In this document: positions 1 to 7,236 of the stretch, piece after piece
Layout of the letters: each line of letters starts with the position of its first letter
Position numbering within the stretch: the first letter of the stretch is position 1
DNA from: Rhizobium sp. Q54
Lineage (GTDB): Bacteria > Pseudomonadota > Alphaproteobacteria > Micropepsales > Micropepsaceae
Assembly: GCA_945882615.1 (NCBI GenBank)
Contig: CAMCWK010000009.1
Location: 1 to 64,000 of the forward strand
DNA: 64,000 nt
Reading direction: 5' to 3'
Translations under genes and position numbers: made by a program
Notes under the pieces: generated by a model
Told to the model about the DNA's origin: nothing
Seen by the model: the letters and a program-made list of their open reading frames with translations, nothing else
The model's database searches: none

Positions 1-519
1 AATATCCACCGTCGCAAGATTTAGGCCGAACTTGGAAACAGTTGCGCGATTTCTGATGGTGCCGTTACGCTCCAAGAACATTATGTCGCGGAACCGTGTG
101 CGTATCCTGCCCAGCGCGGTGTCGAGCATGACCTCGTAATCAAGACGGATGGCATCGCCATCCTGGCGCACGGCGGCTGTGCCGATCACATCTTCTCGCG
201 TGCCGCGATATTGCCCCGGCGCGATCCTGGACAGATGCCAGGTTTTGCGCTCCGTCTCGCCATCCTCGTATCGGAAATCCTCGACCAGCGTCAGCATGTC
301 TCCATCCCAGCGCCCCGCGATGGTGACGGCAAAGCGGGTCTTGTCGCCAAACAAAGTGGTGACGGTACCGTTGCCTTGCGTGCGCCCGGCCAACGCGTTC
401 TCCAGTACTAGGGGAGTAGCCGGCGTTTCCGTGGCTTGTAATTGTGGTGCTGTCGCACAACCTGCCAGGGACAGTGCAAACATCAGGAGGGCCGGCGTCG
501 TGAAAAACTTCTGTTTCAT
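1..519 (-). CDS. DUF3833 family lipoprotein (partial, runs off left edge)
   Basis: An open frame of 173 codons begins at the ATG at 519-517 and reaches base 1 with no stop, so the C-terminus lies outside the window. The N-terminus is a lipoprotein signal: basic start, hydrophobic stretch and lipobox LAGC with Cys at about residue 21. The body has the DUF3833 pattern: a GRWDGDMLTLVEDFRYEDGE stretch, then Y-R-G-T-R-E-D-V-I-G, and a late NRATVSKFGL stretch. The function of DUF3833 is unknown; from memory it recurs beside photolyase, cyclopropane-fatty-acid-synthase-like and SDR genes under RpoE/ChrR control. It is divergent from folE. An ECF-like promoter lies just upstream, close enough that the message could be leaderless. 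Confidence 0.82.
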   Translation of the reverse strand, partial: MKQKFFTTPALLMFALSLAGCATAPQLQATETPATPLVLENALAGRTQGNGTVTTLFGDKTRFAVTIAGRWDGDMLTLVEDFRYEDGETERKTWHLSRIAPGQYRGTREDVIGTAAVRQDGDAIRLDYEVMLDTALGRIRTRFRDIMFLERNGTIRNRATVSKFGLNLATVDI

Positions 520-523
520 CACC

Positions 524-552
524 TATATACGCACTGGCGAACCACCGGATCA
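524..552 (-). promoter_or_regulatory. Putative RpoE(ChrR)-type promoter of the DUF3833 gene
   Basis: On the minus strand TGATCC (552-547) is followed after 17 bases by TATATA (529-524). TGATCC is, as I recall, the -35 consensus of RpoE/ChrR-type ECF sigma factors. The -10 ends only 4 bases before the ATG, so transcription would start at or beside the start codon. Motif match only. Confidence 0.45.
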
Positions 553-750
553 TAGAAGGATGGGCTTCTTTGCAGTTTTATGAAGGCGCAGGAGCCTGCA
601 GGAGCATTGCCGGCAGGCTGACCACCAGTACCCGGATCCGGTTTCTGGTCGCCGGGACGGTATGTGTAAGCGATTGCGTAAGAAGGAGACCTAGCGGTCA
701 GATCGCGGACTTTGGCTTCAAGAACATCGACCGCAGAGGCGCATTTTTCC

Positions 751-780
751 TGATCTGATGCCGCTTGCCCATCGTAGATA
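751..780 (+). promoter_or_regulatory. Putative RpoE(ChrR)-type promoter of folE
   Basis: TGATCT (751-756), an 18-base spacer and TAGATA (775-780) precede folE. The predicted transcription start near 787 leaves a short leader with GAGG about 6 bases before the ATG at 802. It mirrors the divergent site at 524-552. The -35 differs from TGATCC at one base. Confidence 0.4.
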
Positions 781-801
781 ATAATTATTGCAGAGGTCTA
801 A

Positions 802-1422
802 ATGCTCAACAAGCCAATCTCGGCAGTCGTATCCGTGCCGGAATACCGACCCTCTAAACCCCAACGTCACGAGGCTGAAGCGGCTGTCGAGTTGCTTTTG
901 CGCTGGGCCGGCGACGATCCACAGCGCGAAGGGCTGCGCGACACGCCCGCGCGCGTCGTGCGCGCCTTCGAGGACTGGTTCTCGGGCTATGCCACTGACC
1001 CGTCTGCCTTTCTGGCCCGCACTTTCGAGGAGGTAGAAGGTTATGACGAAATGATCGTCCTGCAGGGCATATCGTTCGAATCCCATTGCGAGCATCATCT
1101 GGCGCCCATCATCGGGCAGGCACATGTCGGTTATCTCCCATCCAACCGGGTGGTAGGTATTTCTAAACTGGCGCGCGTGGTGGAAGCCTATGCGCGGCGC
1201 CTGCAGGTGCAGGAAAAGATGACCGCGCAGATCGCACAGTGCATCCAGACCGTCCTGCAGCCGCGTGGCGTTGGTGTTGTCATCGAATCCTCACACCAGT
1301 GCATGACCACGCGGGGCGTCCACAAGACTGGCGTTCGAATGGTCACCAGCACCATGCTGGGCGCGTTCCGCAATGGGTCCGACACGCGCCGCGAGTTTCT
1401 CTCCGCGATCCGGTGTGGATAG
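802..1422 (+). CDS. folE: GTP cyclohydrolase I (FolE)
   Basis: This 206-residue protein converts GTP to 7,8-dihydroneopterin triphosphate, the first step of folate/pterin synthesis in the cytoplasm. The zinc site is intact: SHCEHHL around residues 94-100 (Cys96, His98/99) and HQCMTTRGV with Cys167, matching Cys110, His113 and Cys181 of the E. coli enzyme. The [20 protein letters not shown] helix is also typical. The ATG at 802 has GAGG upstream and a possible ECF promoter at 751-780. The SDR gene follows 11 bases later. In this setting an extra FolE could supply folate for the methenyltetrahydrofolate antenna of photolyase; that is inference, since no photolyase gene is in view. Confidence 0.95.
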   Translation: MLNKPISAVVSVPEYRPSKPQRHEAEAAVELLLRWAGDDPQREGLRDTPARVVRAFEDWFSGYATDPSAFLARTFEEVEGYDEMIVLQGISFESHCEHHLAPIIGQAHVGYLPSNRVVGISKLARVVEAYARRLQVQEKMTAQIAQCIQTVLQPRGVGVVIESSHQCMTTRGVHKTGVRMVTSTMLGAFRNGSDTRREFLSAIRCG

Positions 1423-1433
1423 CGGCGGAGCTC

Positions 1434-2102
1434 ATGCAATCTGTTGTGTTTGGCGCGTCCGGCGCGATAGGCGGCGCCCTAGCCCGCAAACTCAAAGCCC
1501 GTGGCGACACGGTCTGGGAATTTTCTAGGTCTGGCCCTGACCATACCGATATATGTAACGAGAACATGATCGCCGCCGCCGCCCAGCAGGCGGGCAACCA
1601 GCTTGACCTTGTCATTGTCGCAACGGGTTTCTTGCATAATCAGTCTCATCAGCCGGAAAAGTCGCTTCGGCAGATCGAGCCGGGCCACCTGATACAAAGT
1701 TTCATGATCAACGCCATGGGCCCAACGTTGGTGATGAAGCATTTCCTGCCCCGTCTGGCCAGGCGCCGGCGCAGCATCTTCGCTGTTCTCTCGGCCCGCG
1801 TCGGCAGCATCGCCGACAACCAGCTTGGCGGCTGGTACAGCTATCGCGCCTCAAAGGCGGCGTTGAACCAGTTGGTCAAGACCGCATCGGTCGAACTGGC
1901 CCGGACAAATCCATCGGCGATTTGCCTGGCGCTGCATCCCGGCACGGTGGAAACACCGCTTTCAGCGCCGTTTCATAAGCCCAGCCTTCAGGTAAGATCG
2001 CCCGACGAGGCCGCACGTGATCTTCTGGCCGTGCTGGAAAACGCAGGGCCAGGCGCGAGCGGCACCTTCCTAGATTACGCCGGAACTCCCATCCCATTTT
2101 AG
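1434..2102 (+). CDS. SDR family oxidoreductase (C-factor-like)
   Basis: A 222-residue short-chain dehydrogenase. The N-terminal dinucleotide motif is GASGAIGG (about residues 6-13), and the catalytic Tyr-x3-Lys is YRASK with the usual upstream Ser (LSARVGS). It is shorter than classical 250-residue SDRs and resembles the C-factor/CsgA-like subgroup often found with photolyase and CFA-synthase genes. The ATG at 1434 was chosen because GGCGGAG lies just upstream and the Rossmann fold begins directly after it; a longer in-frame extension upstream only shadows folE. It is probably co-transcribed with folE. Substrate unknown. Confidence 0.85.
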   Translation: MQSVVFGASGAIGGALARKLKARGDTVWEFSRSGPDHTDICNENMIAAAAQQAGNQLDLVIVATGFLHNQSHQPEKSLRQIEPGHLIQSFMINAMGPTLVMKHFLPRLARRRRSIFAVLSARVGSIADNQLGGWYSYRASKAALNQLVKTASVELARTNPSAICLALHPGTVETPLSAPFHKPSLQVRSPDEAARDLLAVLENAGPGASGTFLDYAGTPIPF

Positions 2103-2414
2103 TAATTGCCCGGCAAGTGACGACCTATCCGCTTGTGACTGCCAGAGCCGGTCAAAGTATTCCGGCACCATGGGCGGACGGACATAGCCGAAAAATGTGT
2201 CCACGCCGCTGTGCTGAGATTGAAGAGCGAGGTCAGTCCCTCCGGTACCGTCCACCAAGACCAGGAGCAATCTGCTGGCCGCCTAGACAGTCCGCTGGCG
2301 GCCAGCTAGCGCAAACGTCGCTCATAAACTAACATCACAGTCAGACCACTCTATAGTAAGCGGTCACGTCGAAGTCTGCTTGCGTGTGAAATATTTCTTT
2401 CCGGCAGGAGTTAA
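2103..2414. other. Intergenic stretch without a recognised gene
   Basis: About 310 bases between the SDR and the MFS gene. A minus-strand open frame (2070-2270) overlaps the SDR end and resembles nothing I know. I see no TGATC-type -35 site here, so the MFS gene may be read through from folE or use another promoter. GGCAGGAG at 2402-2409 is a good ribosome binding site for the ATG at 2415. Confidence 0.5.
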
Positions 2415-3719
2415 ATGAACGTTCCAATACAGGGCCTGCCAAAATCGCACTTGGCGCAATATTCAGCACTCGGTATGCCACTCGCCTTTGCGAGCTTGCC
2501 GCTTTATGTCCATGTGCCCAGTTTCTATTCCACCGTTTCACCGCTTAACCTTGCCACAATTGGTATCATTCTCCTGGCAGTACGTGGCCTAGACATGGTC
2601 TCCGATCCCTTGATCGGCGCCATAAGTGACGCATTTCAGGAGCGTCGGCGAACAATAATGGGCCTAGCCGTGCCGGTATTGGGCTTAGGTTATTTTGCTC
2701 TGTTTTTCCCGCCCGGGCTTTCAGAGGGCGGCCCTGCAGCTGTCTGGCTCTCTGCCAGCCTTATAATAACCTACGCAGGGTTCTCGATTCTCATGATCAA
2801 CTACTATGCCATGGGTATTGGGCTTGCCAATTCTTCGCACGAACATACCAGCGTCGCTCTTTGGCGCGAAGGCGCCATGCTTATTGGTGTATTGGCCGCT
2901 TCGATATTGCCATCATCGCTCATGGGGACACTTACTGTCAAAAATTCCTACGGCGTATTGGCAGTGATGCTGCCGATACTGCTTATTGTGGCAAGCTGTA
3001 TCACCCTGAGGGTGAAAACTGGCCCTGCGCGGTCTCCTGAATCGCGTTTCGTCCCATTCCAATTGCTTCAAAATCATCGCTTGCGCTGGATATTATTTGT
3101 GATTTTTGTCAACGCGCTTCCTATGGCTATCACATCGACACTCTTTATTTTCTTTGTGGAAGACATACTTGGTGTTCCAAAACAGGCTGGGCTGATGCTC
3201 GGTCTATACTTTTTCAGCGCGGTGATCGGAATGCCAGTATGGTCGCGCCTAAGCGTACTAATCGGAAAAACTAATACCCTTTTGATTTCCATTTTGGCAT
3301 CGATAGGGTGCTTCATTTGGGCGGCACTTCTAGGACCGGGCGATGCATACGCATTCTATGCCATTTGTTTTCTGTCCGGCACAACATTGGGGGCAGATAT
3401 GGTATTGCTGCCATCTCTATTCTCCGAGGAACTCGTCAAAGCGCGCGCCCAGTTGGGAACAGGTTTTGGTTGGTGGAGCTTTCTCAACAAGGCTGCGCTG
3501 GCATTGGCCGCCGGTATCACACTTCCATTGCTGACCGCTGGCGGTTACCAGCCCGGCACCGCCAACAACGTCCATGCTCTGGCGCTATTGTCGTTTACTT
3601 ATGCGCTGTTGCCATGTGGATGCAAATTGGCTGCCGCTGCTGCGCTGTATTTTGGCCCCCTTATGCAAGGCCGGGCAATCCAGCTCGTAGCAACCGAGAG
3701 TTCTGGCAAGCCCCAATGA
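2415..3719 (+). CDS. MFS transporter, GPH (MelB-like) type
   Basis: A 434-residue inner-membrane protein with about 12 hydrophobic segments. The loop after helix 2 carries RGLDMVSDPLIGAISDAFQE followed by RRR, the signature of the glycoside-pentoside-hexuronide/MelB branch (MFS_2). The substrate cannot be told; relatives in RpoE/ChrR gene groups are annotated as sugar:cation symporters without experimental proof, as far as I recall. GGCAGGAG precedes the ATG. Its last codons overlap the next SDR gene in an ATGA junction, so the two are translationally coupled. Base composition is clearly lower in GC than the genes after 6410, which agrees with foreign origin. Confidence 0.85.
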   Translation: MNVPIQGLPKSHLAQYSALGMPLAFASLPLYVHVPSFYSTVSPLNLATIGIILLAVRGLDMVSDPLIGAISDAFQERRRTIMGLAVPVLGLGYFALFFPPGLSEGGPAAVWLSASLIITYAGFSILMINYYAMGIGLANSSHEHTSVALWREGAMLIGVLAASILPSSLMGTLTVKNSYGVLAVMLPILLIVASCITLRVKTGPARSPESRFVPFQLLQNHRLRWILFVIFVNALPMAITSTLFIFFVEDILGVPKQAGLMLGLYFFSAVIGMPVWSRLSVLIGKTNTLLISILASIGCFIWAALLGPGDAYAFYAICFLSGTTLGADMVLLPSLFSEELVKARAQLGTGFGWWSFLNKAALALAAGITLPLLTAGGYQPGTANNVHALALLSFTYALLPCGCKLAAAAALYFGPLMQGRAIQLVATESSGKPQ

Positions 3720-4468
3720 TACAGCATGTTTGGCTAATTGGAGCCAGCGATGGAATAGGTGCGTCACTAGCCCGGCGGCTCGCCAAAGATGGCTATACAC
3801 TCGCGCTTAGCGCGCGGAATGCGGAAAAACTTCAGGCCTTATCACTCGAACTTGCCGGCAAAGGTCACCTGGTTATTCCACTCGACGTGCAAAAACCGGC
3901 GTCAGTTATGGCCGCATGGGCTTTAGTCAAAAAGAGCTGGAACGATACGGGTGGCAACCAAATGTTTATCTACAATGCCGGCGCGTATGAACCAATGAAC
4001 GCCCAGACATTCATTCTTGAATCCGTCGAAACAATGATAGACGTCAACCTAACTGGCGCATTTCGCACGCTTGCTTGCGTATTACCGGAGTTTTTGGAGC
4101 GCAATGCGGGACATATTGTTATTGTCGGAAGTGTTGCCGGCTATAGAGGACTACCCAACGCTATCGGTTACGGTGCCAGCAAAGCGGCAATAAACCATCT
4201 TGCTGAAAATCTAAAGCTCGACCTTAGTGCTACCAAAATCAAAGTCCAGCTTGTAACGCCAGGATTTGTGCAGACACGGTTGACCGACAAGAATGATTTT
4301 CCCATGCCGTTTCTAATTTCATCTGACTCGGCAGCCAACTATATCGCTGATGGAATTAGAAATGACCGGTTTGAGATATGTTTTCCTTGGCAAATGGCTC
4401 TGATATTCAAAATTCTTTATGTTTTACCAAACCGACTATACTTTGGTCTGGTGAAGTATTTTGGCTGA
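3716..4468 (+). CDS. SDR family oxidoreductase
   Basis: A 250-residue short-chain dehydrogenase. Visible motifs are GASDGIGA (residues ~8-15), YNAGAYEP as the NNAG-equivalent, Ser in VGSVAGYRG, and catalytic YGASK. The C-terminus has a hydrophobic tail, which suggests membrane association, as in SDRs that act on lipid substrates. The start is the ATG overlapping the MFS stop (ATGA); the much longer upstream extension of the frame only shadows the MFS gene. From its neighbours it may take part in membrane-lipid modification under oxidative stress, but the substrate is not deducible. Confidence 0.87.
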   Translation: MIQHVWLIGASDGIGASLARRLAKDGYTLALSARNAEKLQALSLELAGKGHLVIPLDVQKPASVMAAWALVKKSWNDTGGNQMFIYNAGAYEPMNAQTFILESVETMIDVNLTGAFRTLACVLPEFLERNAGHIVIVGSVAGYRGLPNAIGYGASKAAINHLAENLKLDLSATKIKVQLVTPGFVQTRLTDKNDFPMPFLISSDSAANYIADGIRNDRFEICFPWQMALIFKILYVLPNRLYFGLVKYFG

Positions 4469-4735
4469 ATGAATTTTCACAGACACCCCTTCAGAAAAAC
4501 TTATCCGGGGGCGTTGTGACCAGAAAACAAATCGGACCATTGACCTGTCTCGTTTGAGGTGGCCGGTAAAGGCCAGACTGCTGCTGTTGCTACGAAATGC
4601 CAGTTGGTGAAATTTACTAAATTCAAATAGTAGCCGCTGTTGCAGACCAGTGTTGCTGGTCAATGCAAGTGACGTACTTGCTTCCTTTGATGCTAACGGT
4701 CGTTCAAAACTATCATGCATGCTTCTGATGACGCT
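4469..4735. other. AT-rich intergenic stretch with two small hairpins
   Basis: No gene is recognised. GACCAG-TGTTG-CTGGTC (4645-4661) and CAAGT-GACGT-ACTTG (4666-4680) are adjacent inverted repeats. Neither is followed by a T-run, so a terminator role is uncertain. The stretch separates the SDR from the recombinase remnant. Confidence 0.4.
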
Positions 4736-4912
4736 CTAATCGAAGCGGCCACGCGCGACACCGAGCCGACATCCCCCATCGTCATAGAAGGCCTGAACCA
4801 GGCGCCAGCCCTCAAGGGCCTGGCTCTTTATGTAGGCCTCGCAAGCCTGCCGCTGGGCGCCCAAGGAATTGAACTCCAGGTCCAGGTTGCGGACGAAATC
4901 TGAGGTTTTTGT
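4736..4912 (-). pseudogene. Serine recombinase remnant (N-terminal fragment)
   Basis: A minus-strand open frame of about 58 codons reads ...[26 protein letters not shown], then [18 protein letters not shown] and a stop. It matches the stretch just after the catalytic serine region of large serine site-specific recombinases, typically FNSL-x-AQR-x-AC-x-AY-I-x-SQ followed by W and YDDGG. The segment with the catalytic Ser and everything after YDDGG are missing. It has no start codon of its own and is flanked by imperfect direct repeats, so it is a decayed fragment of a phage- or transposon-type recombinase. Confidence 0.72.
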
Positions 4913-5018
4913 GCGATTGCGAATGTCCGCTTTGGGTCAAAAGCGGTCATTCGACCCCGGCCAGACGAATGGCTGCTTTCGGGGGTAAAGCGGTCATTAA
5001 AGCGGCCACGCACGGCAC
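4742..5018. repeat. Imperfect direct repeats flanking the recombinase remnant
   Basis: AAGCGGCCACGCGCGACAC (4743-4761) recurs as AAGCGGCCACGCACGGCAC (5000-5018), 17 of 19 bases identical. The two copies bracket the recombinase fragment and the palindromes. They may record an insertion or recombination event. Confidence 0.5.
4921..4998. repeat. Pair of palindromic repeats (REP-like)
   Basis: Two related hairpins in tandem: GAATGTCCGCTTT (4921-4933) with AAAGCGGTCATTC (4940-4952), and GAATGGCTGCTTT (4967-4979) with AAAGCGGTCATT (4987-4998). Similar GTCCGCTTT/AAAGCGGAC palindromes are, from memory, scattered through many alphaproteobacterial genomes. Here they form the 3' end of the adjacent HUH-protein gene, including its stop codon. 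Confidence 0.7.
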
Positions 5019-5648
5019 TTCCCGTCGCGCATGATGGACCGTCACGCTGTTGGCCCCAAGGCGGGCACCGCGGCCGAGGGCCTGGGAGATCAGAAGGCGC
5101 TTGCCGTAAATGACGCCCTGGCTAGCCTTTTCCTTGGTGCCCTCTAGGAATTTATTGCGCTCATATTCTGTGTCGAACATTGCTGTGAGCAGATCGCGTG
5201 CCGGGGGCGTGGAGCCCTTGAGAATATAGGCAAGCTTGCCGTCGTTGTAGGTCGCAGCCCACGCCAGCGCTCTTTTCCGGTGCCGCCTGGTGCCGCGAAG
5301 GAAGTCCTTAGTGTGTTGAAGGAAGTCCTCTTGGAGATCGGACGGGACATGGACGAGCAGGTGCAGATGTTCACCCTCGGTCGATGAGGGCGGGCACTCA
5401 CGGACGGCGATGCTGAAAAACCCGACCCCATAATAGGCAAGCCAGTGGCGTAGGCTTTCGAGCAGGGCAGGGGCGGCCTTGCGGCGATTCCAAACCCCTT
5501 CCTTTGCGAACCGCGTCCAATGCCAGTGGATGTCCACCGTGAAGTTCAAGGGGCACCCAATAGCCTTGGCGTGGTCATGGGCCGCGATGGCCTCACGTAC
5601 CCTAGCCAGGGAAAGGGCGTTGGAACGGTAGTCTGACCTTCTAGGCAT
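4947..5648 (-). CDS. HUH-type replication-initiator/endonuclease-like protein
   Basis: A 233-residue protein with an HUH-like metal motif, GEHLHLLVHVP at about residues 112-122, and a later Tyr in KLAYILKG, the order expected for a single-tyrosine HUH endonuclease (rolling-circle Rep, inovirus Gp2-like or transposase). Such enzymes nick single-stranded DNA at an origin or terminus and stay 5'-linked through Tyr. The last 20 or so residues (AALMTALPPKAAIRLAGVE) are encoded by the palindromic repeat, so the natural C-terminus was probably replaced. It lies about 720 bases from the tRNA scar, where small integrative elements often carry replication genes. A relaxase-like or REP-associated transposase role is possible. 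The exact family is not certain. Confidence 0.6.
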   Translation of the reverse strand: MPRRSDYRSNALSLARVREAIAAHDHAKAIGCPLNFTVDIHWHWTRFAKEGVWNRRKAAPALLESLRHWLAYYGVGFFSIAVRECPPSSTEGEHLHLLVHVPSDLQEDFLQHTKDFLRGTRRHRKRALAWAATYNDGKLAYILKGSTPPARDLLTAMFDTEYERNKFLEGTKEKASQGVIYGKRLLISQALGRGARLGANSVTVHHARREVPCVAALMTALPPKAAIRLAGVE

Positions 5649-5960
5649 CAGTCCACCCCCAACGATGTAAGGCAGCGGCGCTGCGCGCCGTAGCAGTACA
5701 AGGTCTGAGATTGCTCTTTGGCACCGGGCACCGCCCCGGCGCGCTTTGCCAGCGCCTTGGAGGGGCTCGCTTGCAGGGCTGTATTACTGCTGAGGAGAAC
5801 GCAGTAGAAACTAATAGAAGTGGTGTGCGTCTGAGCCTGGAATACACAAGGCCCCGATTAATTACGTGTTTCAATCGGTTGGCGGGGGCAGTCGATATTA
5901 GCTGCGTTGAGGTTTTTCCAAGAATAGGCAGGGGCCGTTTTGTTCTCGTGACTGCCACAG
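5649..5960. other. Intergenic stretch upstream of the HUH protein gene
   Basis: About 310 bases with no recognisable gene; a minus-strand open frame (5641-5964) has no family features. It holds the inverted repeat TACTGC (5785-5790)/GCAGTA (5801-5806). If the HUH protein is a rolling-circle initiator its origin could lie here, but I see no conserved nick-site motif. Confidence 0.35.
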
Positions 5961-6281
5961 TCATGAGGAAGCGCCGTCCGCAAGGGGTGGCGTGTGCACA
6001 TGCCCAGACAAAGCATGCACGCTTTGCTCGCCGCCTTTCAGCATTGCGAGGGTAAGTACACCGGCCTCGAAATCAGCCAGCGCACGACGGCGCAGGGCCG
6101 CCCAGAAGGCGAGGCGATGGCTGGAAGAGCAGAACTTGGCGGCGCTGCCGTGTCGACGCTCGGTCTGGATAGCGTTCCGGCACCAGAGGCATTCCCGAGG
6201 ATCGGGTGGTTGATCGTCACTGGGCACGCAAGTGAAGACGCTGCGGAACTGTTTGTTGCTTTTGCCTTCGTATTCCGACAT
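5961..6281 (-). CDS. Small zinc-ribbon-like protein of an integrative element
   Basis: A 106-residue protein with a Cys4-like motif: ECLWC (C-x2-C), then about 18 residues later KFCSSSHR (C-x3-H), followed by a helix rich in Ala and Arg. Proteins of this pattern (CxWC...FCS..CR.AFW) recur in alphaproteobacterial mobile elements next to replication genes; their function is not established. The ATG at 6281 is preferred because GGAAAGGG precedes it; the longer frame to 6305 would need a TTG start. It sits between the HUH gene and the tRNA scar, on the same strand as the HUH gene. Confidence 0.6.
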   Translation of the reverse strand: MSEYEGKSNKQFRSVFTCVPSDDQPPDPRECLWCRNAIQTERRHGSAAKFCSSSHRLAFWAALRRRALADFEAGVLTLAMLKGGEQSVHALSGHVHTPPLADGASS

Positions 6282-6365
6282 TTCGATAAAACCCTTTCCG
6301 TTCAATCCGTGAACGAAAGGAGCCTTTGTCGGAATTGCTATTGATTATGCGGACTTAGCCGATGC

Positions 6366-6410
6366 CTCTTAATCAGCTTGTCGTAGGTTCGATCCCTACA
6401 TCACCCACCA
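6366..6410 (+). other. 3' half of tRNA-Lys(CTT): attachment-site scar
   Basis: Bases 6366-6410 read from the anticodon loop (CTCTTAA, anticodon CTT) through the T arm (GTAGGTTCGATCCCTAC) to the acceptor strand and CCA. The 5' half is absent: no GGGTGA acceptor partner or D arm occurs in the 35 bases upstream. A 45-nt 3'-half copy is the classic product of integration into a tRNA gene by a tyrosine integrase. Because the fragment is on the plus strand, the element should lie to its left, with the intact tRNA gene beyond the left edge of the window. Confidence 0.75.
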
Positions 6411-6447
6411 CTTTACCCCCTGAAATCAGTGTCTTACAGTGTCTGCC

Positions 6448-7149
6448 ATGAAGCAGGTCCTGATCACGGGCGGCGCAAGGGGCATTGGCTGGGGCATTGC
6501 CCAGGCCATGCTGGGCGCCGGCTATGGCGTGACCGTCACCGGACTGACGTCCGAGGAAGTGGCCGCGGTCCCGCAGCAAGCCAACCTCAAAGCCATCACC
6601 CTGGACGTCACCAGCGATGCGCAGGTCGCCGATTGCGTGGGTGGCCTGACGCGGCTGGATGCGCTGGTGAACAGCGCCGGCATGGTCCTGCGGGACGGCA
6701 AGGAATTCACGATTTCCGGTTTCCAGAAAGTGATCGACGTCAATCTCACCGGCACCATGCGCATGTGCCTGGCGGCCAAGCCGTTGCTGGACAGGCAGGG
6801 CGGCGTGATCGTCAACATCGCGTCGGTCTGGTCCTTTTTCGGCGGCCCCCTGGTACCGGCCTATACGGCCTCCAAGGGCGGTGTGGCGCAACTGACAAAA
6901 TCCCTGGCGGTGGCCTGGGCGCCCGCCATTCGCGTCAATGCCGTCGCACCGGGCTGGATCGAAACCGACCTCACCAGGGCGGCGCAGGCGGACAAGGCGC
7001 GCAGCGACGCCATCATCGCCCGCACGCCCTTCGGGCGCTGGGGCAAGCCCGAGGATATTGGCGGGGCGGCGGTGTTCCTGTGTTCCGACGCCGCCGGCTT
7101 CATCACAGGAACGGTGCTGCCGGTCGATGGCGGCTATACCGCAAAATAA
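6448..7149 (+). CDS. SDR family oxidoreductase (FabG-like)
   Basis: A 233-residue classical short-chain dehydrogenase. Motifs are TGGARGIG (residues ~8-15), NSAG, Ser in NIASVWS, catalytic YTASK, and the PGWIETDLT loop. The C-terminal GGxxVFLxSDAAGFITG and VDGGYT pattern is typical of the tetrameric FabG-like group. The ATG at 6448 is preferred over a GTG at 6439 because the Rossmann motif follows at the usual distance. The gene lies 38 bases after the tRNA scar, so it is the first chromosomal gene beyond the element. It is followed by a cupin dioxygenase and the two may form an operon. Substrate unknown. Confidence 0.88.
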   Translation: MKQVLITGGARGIGWGIAQAMLGAGYGVTVTGLTSEEVAAVPQQANLKAITLDVTSDAQVADCVGGLTRLDALVNSAGMVLRDGKEFTISGFQKVIDVNLTGTMRMCLAAKPLLDRQGGVIVNIASVWSFFGGPLVPAYTASKGGVAQLTKSLAVAWAPAIRVNAVAPGWIETDLTRAAQADKARSDAIIARTPFGRWGKPEDIGGAAVFLCSDAAGFITGTVLPVDGGYTAK

Positions 7150-7158
7150 GGCCCCGGC

Positions 7159-7221
7159 GGCGGATGCCGCCAAAAGAAAGATCGGCGGATGCCGCCAAAA
7201 GAAAGATCGGCGGATGCCGCC
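7159..7221 (+). repeat. 25-bp tandem repeat with hairpins, about 2.5 copies
   Basis: GGCGGATGCCGCC recurs at exact 25-base intervals (around 7159, 7184 and 7209), separated by AAAAGAAAGATC. Each GGCGG-ATG-CCGCC can fold as a small hairpin. The array lies between the SDR and cupin genes and ends at the cupin ribosome binding site (AAGAGGAAA). Confidence 0.8.
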
Positions 7222-7236
7222 AAGAGGAAAAAAGAC

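Noticed and set aside
2070-2270. Possible small gene on the minus strand upstream of the MFS gene
   Set aside because: It overlaps the SDR end, lacks a ribosome binding site and resembles no family I know.
6335-6410. Complete tRNA-Lys gene
   Set aside because: Only the 3' half folds; no acceptor partner or D arm precedes the anticodon loop.
7159-7221. CRISPR array
   Set aside because: The 25-base units are contiguous and the 12-base parts between hairpins are identical, so there are no unique spacers.
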